Positions 16,022-23,971 are shown, counted from the stretch's first letter. The stretch: 64,000 nt of DNA from Deinococcus cellulosilyticus NBRC 106333 = KACC 11606 (GCF_007990775.1 NZ_BJXB01000025.1:23549-87548), one strand, 5' to 3'. Notes: generated from the sequence alone by a model not told the origin. A program made the numbers and translations.

Positions 16022-16169
16022 TGGTGGAGGTGACAGGAATCGAACCTGCGACCAGCCGATTAACAGTCGGTAACCATCTACCGTCGGCTCGGGACCAGAG
16101 GAGTGTGTTCTTGACTCCGAGCAAGGGCTGGTGGACGGTGTTGCTGCTCTACCACTGAGCTACACCCCC
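16022..16169 (-). tRNA. tRNA-Asn(GUU) interrupted by a 73-nt Y-like hairpin
   Basis: Acceptor GGGGGTG/CACCTCC, D arm GCTC/GAGC, T arm GCAGG TTCGATT CCTGT and encoded CCA are intact; anticodon loop CTGTTAA (GUU). The 5' strand of the anticodon stem is split: after GAGCAGC comes an insertion (16070-16142), then CGA. Joining the flanks gives five perfect pairs (GCCGA-type with TCGGC) and a normal 75-nt tRNA. The insertion folds with ACCA/TGGT outside, CCTT facing ACGG, a CG bulge, and a GCTCGG/CCGAGC top stem. Confidence 0.75.
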
Positions 16170-16201
16170 ACGAAAACGAAAAACCAGCAAACAAAAACTG
16201 A

Positions 16202-16339
16202 GGGAGATGACAGGAGTCGAACCTGCGACCTGCCGCTTATCAGGCGAGAACCATCACTCTTTCGGCTCAACTTCCAGAAGAAGCAAGCAAAGGGCAGAGA
16301 ACGGTGTTTGAGCTGCTCTGGCCACTGAGCTACACCTCC
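16202..16339 (-). tRNA. tRNA-Ile(GAU) interrupted by a 65-nt Y-like hairpin
   Basis: Acceptor GGAGGTG/CATCTCC, D arm GCTC/GAGC, T arm GCAGG TTCGACT CCTGT, anticodon loop CTGATAA (GAU). An insertion (16247-16311) interrupts the anticodon stem between GC and CGC; removing it restores GCCGC/GCGGC. The insertion carries GAGCCGAAAG opposite CTTT, i.e. the bulged CG Ro-type helix, capped by a CTTC/GAAG hairpin. No CCA is encoded. Confidence 0.75.
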
Positions 16340-16353
16340 CATACAGTCTGAAG

Positions 16354-16505
16354 TGGGTCGCACGGTGGGATTTGAACCCACACGCCTTTCAGCGCAACCT
16401 CTTAAAGGTAACCATTCTCCTTCGACCCGCGAATGCAGGTAAGGGATGGTGAACGGAAGGCCGATTGCTCAGCCATTGTGCGTCTACCAGTTCCGCCACG
16501 TGCGC
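16354..16505 (-). tRNA. tRNA-Leu(UAA) interrupted by a 67-nt Y-like hairpin
   Basis: Class II tRNA: D region TGGCGGAACTGGTAGACGC as in bacterial tRNA-Leu, anticodon loop TTTAAGA (UAA), long variable arm GCGC..GCGT, T arm GTGGG TTCAAAT CCCAC, CCA encoded. Position 1-72 is a G-A mismatch. The insertion (16410-16476) splits the anticodon stem; joining CA to ACC gives five perfect pairs with GGTTG. It contains the cleanest Y-type helix of the array: ACCAT/ATGGT, CCTT/AAGG, CG bulge, ACCTGC/GCGGGT with an ATTC loop (16411-16450). First gene after the promoter. Confidence 0.78.
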
Positions 16506-16518
16506 TTCAGACGTGTTC

Positions 16519-16524
16519 AGTGTA
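16519..16524 (-). promoter_or_regulatory. -10 box of the tRNA-like array
   Basis: TACACT on the minus strand, 13 nt before the first tRNA-like gene (5' end 16505). A convincing -35 was not found. Confidence 0.5.
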
Positions 16525-16713
16525 GACAAATGGAACACGTTTCACATTCACCAAAACGCTTAAGACCACAGCAGACCAAAACGCCTGTTCAGGATGCGTG
16601 TTTATGCTTACAGGAGTGGGGACTGTTGTGTAAAAAAAGCGTAACCCTGGCTGCGCTCTGATGGAAAACCCATCAAGGTTTTGTTGTCTGAGACTGAAAA
16701 AGTTTTTCCAGCT

Positions 16714-17274
16714 TCAATTTGCAGGCTTGCCAAAAACCTGCACCCAGTAATACCGGTCGGTGCTGCTGGCATTTTCTGCAAAACCCACCCCGAGTTCCCT
16801 GAAATCTGCATCCATCAGGGTCTGGCAGTGCCCATTGGTGCTGTTCAGCCATTCCTGAATGGAGGCTTCCACGGTTTTTTGCAGGGTCAGACTGGTGCTG
16901 GTCTTGACCACAGACAGATTCTCTCCTGCCTCTGCAAACCCATATCCTGATGCACGGATGCGGTCTGCCGTCAGGTCGCCCTTTGAACCCTGGTGGGCCA
17001 GAAATTGATTCCGGGCCATGTCCTGGGCATGGTACTGGGCGGCCAGGGTGAGTTTGCTGTTCAGCTGGACTGCTGGAGCGGCAGGCAGGGCTGTGGTTCC
17101 CCCGCCAGGGTTCTTGCAATTTCTGGGGGTGGCCCTGGCAGCATTGACAGCATTGAGCATGACCTGCTGAGAGGACAGATCGAGCACCTGCAGGCCACTG
17201 AGGTCCACTTTGACTCCACCCATCGATCCGCAGGAAACCAGCAGACCCACCACACCGAGAGCAAGCTTTTTCAT
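16714..17274 (-). CDS. CAP (SCP/PR-1) domain lipoprotein
   Basis: 186 residues: lipoprotein signal with LVSC lipobox (Cys15), then a CAP domain. CAP motifs: QYHAQDMARNQFLAH, AGENL, and GHCQTLMDADFRELGVGF near the C-terminus. Bacterial CAP proteins are extracellular and bind lipids or act as peptidase-like scaffolds; the exact role is unknown. TACCCT 5 nt before the ATG suggests a leaderless start. A paralogue follows upstream at 17324. Confidence 0.88.
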   Translation of the reverse strand: MKKLALGVVGLLVSCGSMGGVKVDLSGLQVLDLSSQQVMLNAVNAARATPRNCKNPGGGTTALPAAPAVQLNSKLTLAAQYHAQDMARNQFLAHQGSKGDLTADRIRASGYGFAEAGENLSVVKTSTSLTLQKTVEASIQEWLNSTNGHCQTLMDADFRELGVGFAENASSTDRYYWVQVFGKPAN

Positions 17275-17323
17275 GCCTCAGGGTACTGCTTTTTCAGCCA
17301 GACTTCAGCTCTCTGGTCACAGG

Positions 17324-17884
17324 TCAGAGCACCCGTGAACGCTGCACGCCCAGCACCTGCACCCAGTACGATCCATACTCGGTTCCAGACTTTCTGGTGA
17401 ACCCAAACCCGATTTCCCTGAATTCCGGGTTCATCAGGTTCCTGCAGTGGCCAGGAGACGTGAGCCAGCCATCAACGGTCGCCTGCACGTCCGGATACCC
17501 TGCAGCGATGTTCTCACCGACCATGCGGTAGTTGTAGTTGTACCTCAGGGCACGCACAACCACATCGGACCTGTCAGACCCGTGGTGATCAAAGAAATCA
17601 TGGGTCGCCATGTCCTCGGCGTGGTCCTGTGCGGCAGCAATCAGGCGAATGTTCAGCACCACAGGAGGTGCCGCCTGATGAAAATCATTGCCGCACTTGC
17701 GTGCAACTGCACGGGCAGCATTGGTGGCCTTCAGGAGTTTTTGCAGCAGGTCTTCACTGGGAGTGCGGTACGTCTGCACGGGGGTCACCTGGGGTTGACT
17801 GTCGGTGGGGGTCTGGGTTGCTGGACGATTGATGCAGCCGGTCAGGACTGAAGTGAGCAGAAGCAGAAGAACACGGAACTTCAC
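17324..17884 (-). CDS. CAP (SCP/PR-1) domain lipoprotein, paralogue
   Basis: 186 residues, GTG start. Lipobox LTGC (Cys17), a Pro/Thr/Gln-rich linker, then a CAP domain with AQDHAEDMATHDFFDHHG, VGENIAAG and GHCRNLMNPEFREIGFGF. Same length and layout as the neighbour, so a tandem duplication is likely. TAGTCT at 17891-17896 on the minus strand is 6 nt before the GTG, again a leaderless arrangement. Confidence 0.88.
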   Translation of the reverse strand: MKFRVLLLLLTSVLTGCINRPATQTPTDSQPQVTPVQTYRTPSEDLLQKLLKATNAARAVARKCGNDFHQAAPPVVLNIRLIAAAQDHAEDMATHDFFDHHGSDRSDVVVRALRYNYNYRMVGENIAAGYPDVQATVDGWLTSPGHCRNLMNPEFREIGFGFTRKSGTEYGSYWVQVLGVQRSRVL

Positions 17885-17967
17885 CGTTCCAGACTACTTC
17901 AGGCCCCAGAAAATAGGGTGAGTCGAGGTTTAACCTCTCCTCACCTTTGGTGGAAAATCACACATAT

Positions 17968-18130
17968 TGCCGAGAGCCGAGAGAAAGGTAGAACTTTAAA
18001 AATCAGCAGTCAAGGCATCCAGATGCAGGGAGCACAAAAAGGAAAGGGACTCAGAAGCAAGCTTCTGAGGATCGATTGCTTGAGCAAAAACAATTGCCTT
18101 TTGATGCGCCCTCGGCCCTCGGCTCTCGGC
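17968..18130. repeat. GCCGAGAGCC-type simple repeats flanking a spacer
   Basis: GCCGAGAGCCGAGAG begins at about 17970 and a diverged reverse-complement version (CCTCGGCTCTCGGC) occurs near 18114-18130. Related tracts are at about 20673-20711 and 25362-25380. They look like small dispersed non-coding repeats of this genome. Confidence 0.55.
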
Positions 18131-18131
18131 T

Positions 18132-18968
18132 TCAATACCTGTAAAACCCTCTCCCACTCTTGCGGCCATAAAGCCCTGCCTGGACCATCTTGCGAAGCAG
18201 TGGGCTTGGACGGTATTTGTCGTCTCCGAGGCCTTTGTGCAGCACTTCCATGATCGCCAGGCAGGTGTCCAGACCAATAAAATCTGCCAGGGTGAGGGGT
18301 CCCATCGGGTGGTTCATGCCCAGTTTCATGATGCCGTCGATGGCTTCAGGGGTGGCTACGCCTTCCATGACGCACTGGATGGCCTCGTTGATCATGGGCA
18401 TCAGGATGCGGTTGGAGACAAAGCCAGGGAAGTCGTTGCATTCGATGGGGGTTTTGCCCATCTGTTTTGCGGTCTCTACCACGAAGGTTGTGGTTTCATC
18501 GCTGGTGGAATATCCCCGGATCACCTCGACAAGGCCCATCAGGGGGACGGGGTTCATGAAGTGCATCCCGATGAATTTCTCCGGGCGGCCTGATGCAGTG
18601 GCAAGACTGGTGATGGGAATGCTGCTGGTGTTGCTGGCCAGCACCCCTTCAGGCTTCACAATCTGCCCGAGTTGTTTGAAAAGGTCCAGCTTGAGGCTTT
18701 CATTTTCGATGATGGCCTCGACCACCAGATCACAGTCCTGGAAGTCCTGCAGTGCAGTGGTGAACTGGATTCTGGCCAGGATGTGTTCCGGGTTTTCGCT
18801 GATCTTGCCTTTTTCGTGAAGTTTTGCGAGGGATTTCTGGATGGTGGATTTTCCACGTTCCAGTGAAGCTTCCTGCACGTCCTGCACCAGCACGGTGAAA
18901 CCGCTCTGGGCGGCCACCTGTGCAATGCCGCCTCCCATCTGACCTGCACCGATCACACCAAATTTCAT
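18132..18968 (-). CDS. 3-hydroxybutyryl-CoA dehydrogenase
   Basis: 278 residues, usual length. Oxidises or reduces 3-hydroxyacyl-CoA with NAD(P). N-terminal Rossmann motif GAGQMGGGIAQ, catalytic-region HFMNPVP (His) and NDFPGFVSNR (Asn), C-terminal helical dimer domain. GGGAG 5 nt before the ATG. It is the last gene of a thiolase-YciI-dehydrogenase operon, consistent with short-chain acyl-CoA or acetoacetyl-CoA metabolism. Confidence 0.93.
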   Translation of the reverse strand: MKFGVIGAGQMGGGIAQVAAQSGFTVLVQDVQEASLERGKSTIQKSLAKLHEKGKISENPEHILARIQFTTALQDFQDCDLVVEAIIENESLKLDLFKQLGQIVKPEGVLASNTSSIPITSLATASGRPEKFIGMHFMNPVPLMGLVEVIRGYSTSDETTTFVVETAKQMGKTPIECNDFPGFVSNRILMPMINEAIQCVMEGVATPEAIDGIMKLGMNHPMGPLTLADFIGLDTCLAIMEVLHKGLGDDKYRPSPLLRKMVQAGLYGRKSGRGFYRY

Positions 18969-18977
18969 GACACTCCC

Positions 18978-19289
18978 TTACTGCACGGCGGGCACATCGG
19001 GCAGGTTCAGGCTGCCGTGCCGCTTGACGGGTTCAAATTCGATCACTTCATACACCGCCACACCCGAGGTCACGAAAGGATCTTCCTGGGCAATCTTTTC
19101 CCAGTCTGCCTTTGTGCCCCCTTTGGCCAGGATGATGCCGCCATCTCTGGGCACCTGTGGACCGGACACCAGAAAGCGGCCCTGACGGTAGTAAACGTCG
19201 AGCCATTCCCGGTGTTCCACTCTTCTGGCTTCCACTTCTGCGGAGGGGCGAATGTATTTCACAATCAGAACGAACAGGTTCTCAGACAT
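18978..19289 (-). CDS. YciI-like protein
   Basis: 103 residues of the YciI/DGPF fold (ferredoxin-like). Conserved His and Asp appear in VEHREWLDVYYRQG and GPQVPRDGG; EDPFVTSGVA is the typical second motif. Function in the family is poorly known. It lies between thiolase (44 nt gap) and 3-hydroxybutyryl-CoA dehydrogenase (9 nt gap), so probably serves the same acyl-CoA pathway. Confidence 0.88.
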   Translation of the reverse strand: MSENLFVLIVKYIRPSAEVEARRVEHREWLDVYYRQGRFLVSGPQVPRDGGIILAKGGTKADWEKIAQEDPFVTSGVAVYEVIEFEPVKRHGSLNLPDVPAVQ

Positions 19290-19333
19290 GCTTTCTTATA
19301 CCACCGGACCGGGAAGCCCCTTCCCGGTTCAGG

Positions 19334-20512
19334 TCACATTCGTTTGACCGCCAGGGACAGTCCGTTGCCTCCACCCATGCAGAGCGTGGCAACACCAAGC
19401 TCTTTGTCCTGTTGCTTCAGGGCATGGAGCAAGGTCACCAGAATGCGGGCACCACTGGCTCCAATGGGGTGTCCCAGAGCCACTGCCCCACCATTGACAT
19501 TGATGCGTTCAGGGGCGATCCCAAGTTCCTGGGTCACAGCGAGGGCCTGCACGCTGAAAGCCTCATTGATTTCCCAGAGGTCGATGTCGCTGCCCTGGAG
19601 GTTCAGTTTTTTCAGCAGGTTCCGGGTGGCCGGGACGGGGGTCATCATCACCCATTCAGGGTCCAGGCCACCCGTGGCGTAACCCACGATTTCTGCGAGG
19701 GGTTTCAGACCGTGGGTCTGGGCGAATTCCTCGCTGACCACCAGCAGGCTTGCTGCAGCGTCGTTCAGACCAGGGGCGTTCCCTGCAGTCACACTGCCTT
19801 CTTTGGTAAATGCAGGTTTCAGCTTCCCAAGGGCCTCGATGCTGGTTTCGCGTCTGGGGCTCTCATCGGTGTCAATGATGGTGCTGCCTTTGCGACCAGC
19901 GATCTCGACAGGCACAATCTCATCTCTGAAGCGGCCTGCGTCAATGGACTCCAGGGCTTTCTGGTGGCTGCCGTAAGCGTAGGTGTCCTGACTGGCCCGA
20001 TCCAGGCTGTACTTCTGGCACACGAGTTCAGCCGTCATGCCCATGTGCTGGTCGGTCATCGCACACCACAGGCCATCCTGAATGTTGGCGTCCAGGGCCT
20101 GCCCATGCCCGAGGCGGTACCCCTGACGGGCACCCATCAGGAGGTGAGGGGCGTTGCTCATGCTTTCCTGCCCTCCAGCAAGCACCGCATGCTGATCTCC
20201 AGCACGGATGCTCTGGGCTGCGAGCATCACGGCTTTCAGGCCGCTTCCGCACACCTTGTTGATGGTGAGTGCCCCGACGCTGCTGGGCAGACCTGCTTTG
20301 AGGGCGGCCTGACGCGCAGGGTTCTGGCCACTTCCTGCCTGAATCACCTGACCCAGGATGACCTCTTCAATCAGGCTGGCATCGACTCCAGCCCGCCTGA
20401 GGGTCTCTTTGAGGGTGATGCTCCCAAGCTCTGGAGCACTGAGGGAACTTAAACCGCCCAGAAATTTTCCGATGGGCGTTCTGCTGGCACTGACGATCAC
20501 GGCTCGCTGCAT
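19334..20512 (-). CDS. Acetyl-CoA acetyltransferase (thiolase)
   Basis: 392 residues. Condenses two acetyl-CoA or cleaves acetoacetyl-CoA. The three thiolase signatures are complete: nucleophile Cys in NKVCGSGLKAV (about residue 88), GHPIGASG with the catalytic His, and the second Cys in CMGGGNG near the end. GGAGG 5 nt before the ATG. First gene of the operon with YciI and 3-hydroxybutyryl-CoA dehydrogenase. Confidence 0.95.
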   Translation of the reverse strand: MQRAVIVSASRTPIGKFLGGLSSLSAPELGSITLKETLRRAGVDASLIEEVILGQVIQAGSGQNPARQAALKAGLPSSVGALTINKVCGSGLKAVMLAAQSIRAGDQHAVLAGGQESMSNAPHLLMGARQGYRLGHGQALDANIQDGLWCAMTDQHMGMTAELVCQKYSLDRASQDTYAYGSHQKALESIDAGRFRDEIVPVEIAGRKGSTIIDTDESPRRETSIEALGKLKPAFTKEGSVTAGNAPGLNDAAASLLVVSEEFAQTHGLKPLAEIVGYATGGLDPEWVMMTPVPATRNLLKKLNLQGSDIDLWEINEAFSVQALAVTQELGIAPERINVNGGAVALGHPIGASGARILVTLLHALKQQDKELGVATLCMGGGNGLSLAVKRM

Positions 20513-20672
20513 GATTCCTCCGTGGATGACAGGGACTCTCCCTGATGGATGTGGATTGAACTGCTGTTGATCCTAACATACTGCTGCCTATACAGCTGTG
20601 TACAGAATGAATCTCAGTAAACCAGCGAAAAATGGGAGAGATTTTGAAAGACAGAAGAAGGGTAAACCATTT

Positions 20673-20711
20673 TGCCGAGAGCCGAGAGCCGAGAGCCGAG
20701 AGCCGAGAGCC
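20673..20711. repeat. GAGAGCC heptamer tandem repeat
   Basis: About five consecutive copies of GCCGAGA/GAGAGCC in a non-coding gap. Next to it (about 20740-20775) is a second tract of imperfect CTGATGGCTGACGG-type units. Confidence 0.75.
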
Positions 20712-20831
20712 CAGGGTGCTTTGGCAAAAGCTCTGAGTCAAGTGCTGATGGCTGACGGCTGAACGCTGATGACTGCGCCCTCTGCCTGTGCGTCACATAC
20801 TTTTCACCCTATTGTAGTACGCTGTCAGTCA

Positions 20832-21302
20832 ATGGAAATTGCGATTTTCGTCATTGTGTGGCTGATCGGACTGGTGGGCACCTTCATTCCGGTGGTCCCG
20901 GCGACTTTTGTCGTGTGGCTCGGTGCACTCATTTACGCTTACATGACTGGCTTTGCAGAGGTGACCTGGGGGTGGCTGATCGGGCTGGCACTGCTTGCCC
21001 TGCTGACCATGACCATTGACAACCTTGCGAGTGCCTGGGGCACCCGAAAGTATGGTGGCAGCAACCTTGCCATGCTGGGGGCCATTGTGGGTGGCATTGT
21101 GGGCATCTTCCTGGGACCCCTGGGCCTTTTCATCGGGCCTTTTGTGGGTGCTTTTGGGTTTGAACTGCTCGGCAAGCAACCACCGCAGGCGGCTCTGAAA
21201 AGTGCATGGGGCGCTCTGGTGGGTCTGCTTGCTGGCATTCTGGGCAAATTCATGATGCACCTCCTGATGGGGGGTCTGGTGCTCTGGAGGGCCCTGTCAT
21301 GA
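20832..21302 (+). CDS. DUF456 membrane protein
   Basis: 156 residues, almost entirely hydrophobic with about five membrane segments and glycine-rich turns (GAIVGGIVGIFLGPLGLFIG), the signature of DUF456. Function unknown. The start at 20832 follows TACGCT (20818-20823) by 8 nt; the frame extends upstream to 20769 without support. Its stop overlaps the next start (ATGA). Confidence 0.85.
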   Translation: MEIAIFVIVWLIGLVGTFIPVVPATFVVWLGALIYAYMTGFAEVTWGWLIGLALLALLTMTIDNLASAWGTRKYGGSNLAMLGAIVGGIVGIFLGPLGLFIGPFVGAFGFELLGKQPPQAALKSAWGALVGLLAGILGKFMMHLLMGGLVLWRALS

Positions 21303-21514
21303 AGGTCTTCTACAGCCGTCCCGGGTGCAGCCTGTGTGACAAGGCCGAGGTGCTGCTGCAGCAGGCTGGCATACAATACGAAAAGAAAGACATATCCAAT
21401 GATGTCGAGCTGGAAGCCGCCTTTGGCTGGGAGATTCCCGTTCTGCTGGAAGGAGATCGGGTGCTCTTGAAAGGAATTTTTGTGCTGGATGACGTGATGG
21501 AGTTAAGGGAGTAG
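21299..21514 (+). CDS. Glutaredoxin-like thioredoxin-fold protein
   Basis: 71 residues beginning MKVFYSRPGCSLCDKAEVLL; the CSLC motif is a CxxC redox centre at the end of the first strand. The protein is of the short glutaredoxin-like (DUF836/YbbN-like) type. It overlaps the DUF456 gene by 4 nt (ATGA) and precedes lgt by 2 nt, so it is translated as part of that operon. Confidence 0.88.
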   Translation: MKVFYSRPGCSLCDKAEVLLQQAGIQYEKKDISNDVELEAAFGWEIPVLLEGDRVLLKGIFVLDDVMELRE

Positions 21515-21516
21515 AC

Positions 21517-22413
21517 ATGGACCCAATTTTTTTACAGATCGGCAATTTCACCATTGCCTGGTACGGCGTGCTGATGATGGCAGGCATCATGGCCGGAGCA
21601 ATCATCGCCCAGCGTCTCGCAGTCAAACGGGGCCTCAATGGCAACATGATCAGCGACATCATCTTCTGGGCGGTCATCTGGGGGGTCATCGGGGCGCGTC
21701 TGGTGTTCGTGGTGACCAGTCCTGAGGCCTTCACAGGCATCACCGACCCGATGCAGAAACTCATTGCCTGGGTGAACATCCGCAGTGGAGGCCTGAGCAT
21801 TCACGGGGGCCTGCTCTTCGGCGTTGCGGTGTTCCTGTATTACCAGTGGCGATACAAAATCAATTTCTATGAGTACGCCTCATTGCTGGCCCCAGGGCTC
21901 GGTCTGGGCATCATTGGGGGGCGTCTGGGCAACATCATGAACGGCTCGGACACCGTGGGTCGTCCCACCGGGTGGCCCATCGGTTTCACCTGGCCTGAAT
22001 CTGCCAAGGGCTTTCACACCGCGATGTGCAACGCCAACAACCCCGAGAACCTGGTGCAGTACTGCACCAATGGTCTGGTGACCGTTCCCGTGCACTTCAC
22101 CCAGCTTTACGGGGTGATCATCGGGGTGGTGCTGGTGCTGCTGGCTTTTTACTGGCTTCGCACAAAAACCGCCTATCAGGTGTTCTACCTCACCGTGATG
22201 TGGTACAGCATTCTGCGTTCTGTGGTGGAAGAAACCTTCCGTCTGAACCCCCTCACCTTCAACGTGTACCTCTCCGAAGGTCCAGACAAGGCAGGCATCG
22301 GGCTCTTCACTCTCACCCAGGTGGCAAGTATTGTACTGGTCATCTGGTGCCTTGTGATGCTCTTCCGAGAACCCAAGGCACCCACCACTGTGAAGGAGCA
22401 AGTCCGTGCTTGA
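21517..22413 (+). CDS. lgt: Prolipoprotein diacylglyceryl transferase
   Basis: Transfers diacylglycerol to the lipobox Cys of prolipoproteins, the first step of lipoprotein maturation; integral inner-membrane enzyme. 298 residues with about seven membrane segments. The conserved HGG(L) and GGRLGNIMNG motif (about residues 131-140) with catalytic Arg/Asn is present. Several substrates are encoded nearby (6381, 16714, 17324). It overlaps the glmU start by 8 nt. Confidence 0.95.
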   Translation: MDPIFLQIGNFTIAWYGVLMMAGIMAGAIIAQRLAVKRGLNGNMISDIIFWAVIWGVIGARLVFVVTSPEAFTGITDPMQKLIAWVNIRSGGLSIHGGLLFGVAVFLYYQWRYKINFYEYASLLAPGLGLGIIGGRLGNIMNGSDTVGRPTGWPIGFTWPESAKGFHTAMCNANNPENLVQYCTNGLVTVPVHFTQLYGVIIGVVLVLLAFYWLRTKTAYQVFYLTVMWYSILRSVVEETFRLNPLTFNVYLSEGPDKAGIGLFTLTQVASIVLVIWCLVMLFREPKAPTTVKEQVRA

Positions 22414-23842
22414 AGTTGTCATTTTAGCGGCGGGGCAGGGCACCCGCATGAAATCCAAACTGCCCAAAGTTCTCCATCCCGTGTGTGGCCGCAGCATGCT
22501 GGGCTACAGCGTCCTGCGTGCCCAGGAGATGGGGGCACAAAAAATCGTGGTTGTGACCGGCCACGGTGCAGACAAAGTTGAAGAGGCTTTCGCTGATTCC
22601 GGGGTTGTGTTTGCCCGTCAGGACCAGCAACTCGGCACCGCCCACGCCTTCAAGGTGGCTGTGCCTCACCTCTCTGGCAGCAGTGACGTGCTGGTGCTCT
22701 ACGGGGACACCCCCCTGATCCGTCTGGAAACCCTGCAGGACATGCAGAAATCCCATGCGGAATCTGGAGCAGGCATGACCGTCCTGACCGCCGAACTGCC
22801 AGATGCCACCGGTTATGGTCGCATTGTGCGGGGTGGGGACGGCTCTGTTGAGCGCATCGTCGAGGAGAAGGCTGCAAACCCTGAAGAGAAAAAAATCCGC
22901 GAATTCAACAGCGGTGTGTACATTTTCAATCCCAGAGCCCTGGAACTCGTGAACCAGATTGGCAACAACAATGCCGCCAACGAGTACTACCTGACCGATG
23001 TGCTGGAACTGTACCGCCAGGAAGGGGCCAAAGTTCAGGCGTTCAAAATTCAGGACGCTTCTGAACTTTCCGGTTCCAATGACCGGGTGCAGCTTGCCGA
23101 GGCCGACCAGATCATGCGCAGGCGCATCAACACGCAGCACATGCGGGCAGGCGTGACCCTGATTGATCCCGACAGCACCTACATCGAGGACACCGTGAAA
23201 ATCGGCAGAGACAGTCTGATCGAACCCGGTGCCGTGCTGAAAGGCAACACCGTGCTGGGTGAGGATGTGCGTGTGGGAGCCTACAGCGTCATCGAGGACA
23301 GCCTGGTGCACGATGGGGTCACCATCAAGAGCCACACTGTGCTGGAAGGTGCCGAAGTGCACTCCGGGGCAGATGCCGGTCCCTTCGCCCGCCTGAGGCC
23401 CGGTGCTGTGCTGGAAAAAGACGTGCACGTGGGCAACTTCGTGGAAGTCAAGAACACCCGCATGCTCGAAGGGTCCAAGGCCGGACACCTGACTTACCTT
23501 GGCGATGCCACCGTGGGCCGCGAGGTCAATGTGGGGGCAGGAACCATCACCGCCAACTACAACGGCATTGGCAAATTCAAAACCGTGATTGGGGACGGTG
23601 CCTTCATTGGCAGCAACTCTGTGCTGGTGGCTCCTGTGGAAGTCGGGGCCGGAGCCATGGTTGCCGCAGGAAGCGTGGTCACCCAGGACATCCCCGAGGG
23701 TTCTCTGGGTGTGGCACGGGGCAGACAGCGCAACATCGACGATTACGCAAGGCGCTTCTGGGAGCAGAACAGCGAAAAAGTCAGCCAGAAGCATAGGGTG
23801 CTACACGCGTGGTTACAGCACCAGAAGGCCCGCAATTCGTGA
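22406..23842 (+). CDS. glmU: Bifunctional GlmU (GlcN-1-P acetyltransferase / GlcNAc-1-P uridyltransferase)
   Basis: Makes UDP-GlcNAc for peptidoglycan and envelope glycans. 478 residues, GTG start with AAGGAG 7 nt upstream. N-terminal pyrophosphorylase domain opens with LAAGQGTRMKSKLPKVLHP; the C-terminal half is a left-handed beta-helix of hexapeptide repeats with the catalytic His region (KAGHLTYLGDATVG) and NYNGIGKFKT. Translationally coupled to lgt. Confidence 0.96.
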   Translation: MLEVVILAAGQGTRMKSKLPKVLHPVCGRSMLGYSVLRAQEMGAQKIVVVTGHGADKVEEAFADSGVVFARQDQQLGTAHAFKVAVPHLSGSSDVLVLYGDTPLIRLETLQDMQKSHAESGAGMTVLTAELPDATGYGRIVRGGDGSVERIVEEKAANPEEKKIREFNSGVYIFNPRALELVNQIGNNNAANEYYLTDVLELYRQEGAKVQAFKIQDASELSGSNDRVQLAEADQIMRRRINTQHMRAGVTLIDPDSTYIEDTVKIGRDSLIEPGAVLKGNTVLGEDVRVGAYSVIEDSLVHDGVTIKSHTVLEGAEVHSGADAGPFARLRPGAVLEKDVHVGNFVEVKNTRMLEGSKAGHLTYLGDATVGREVNVGAGTITANYNGIGKFKTVIGDGAFIGSNSVLVAPVEVGAGAMVAAGSVVTQDIPEGSLGVARGRQRNIDDYARRFWEQNSEKVSQKHRVLHAWLQHQKARNS

Positions 23843-23971
23843 GCAAACGTGCATTTGACCTTGGCAAGGTACACTGAAGAGGTCACAATGGAAGGGTGCA
23901 TGGCCTGAGAGAGGTCACTGCTTTCAGGGAACTTTCACCCGAGGCAGGCATTCTAAGGACAGGAGGTTGAC

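Noticed and set aside
15507..16328. Several 60-110 residue open frames on both strands across the tRNA-like array.
   Set aside because: They arise from T-arm and anticodon sequences, overlap structured RNA on both strands and lack ribosome sites; such frames are a known artefact over tRNA genes.
16022..16505. Group I or group II introns in the tRNA genes.
   Set aside because: The insertions are 65-73 nt and lack any group I core or domain V; they also sit in the anticodon stem, not the loop.
22424..23794. A 456-residue open frame antisense to glmU.
   Set aside because: His/Gly-rich shadow frame of a conserved gene.
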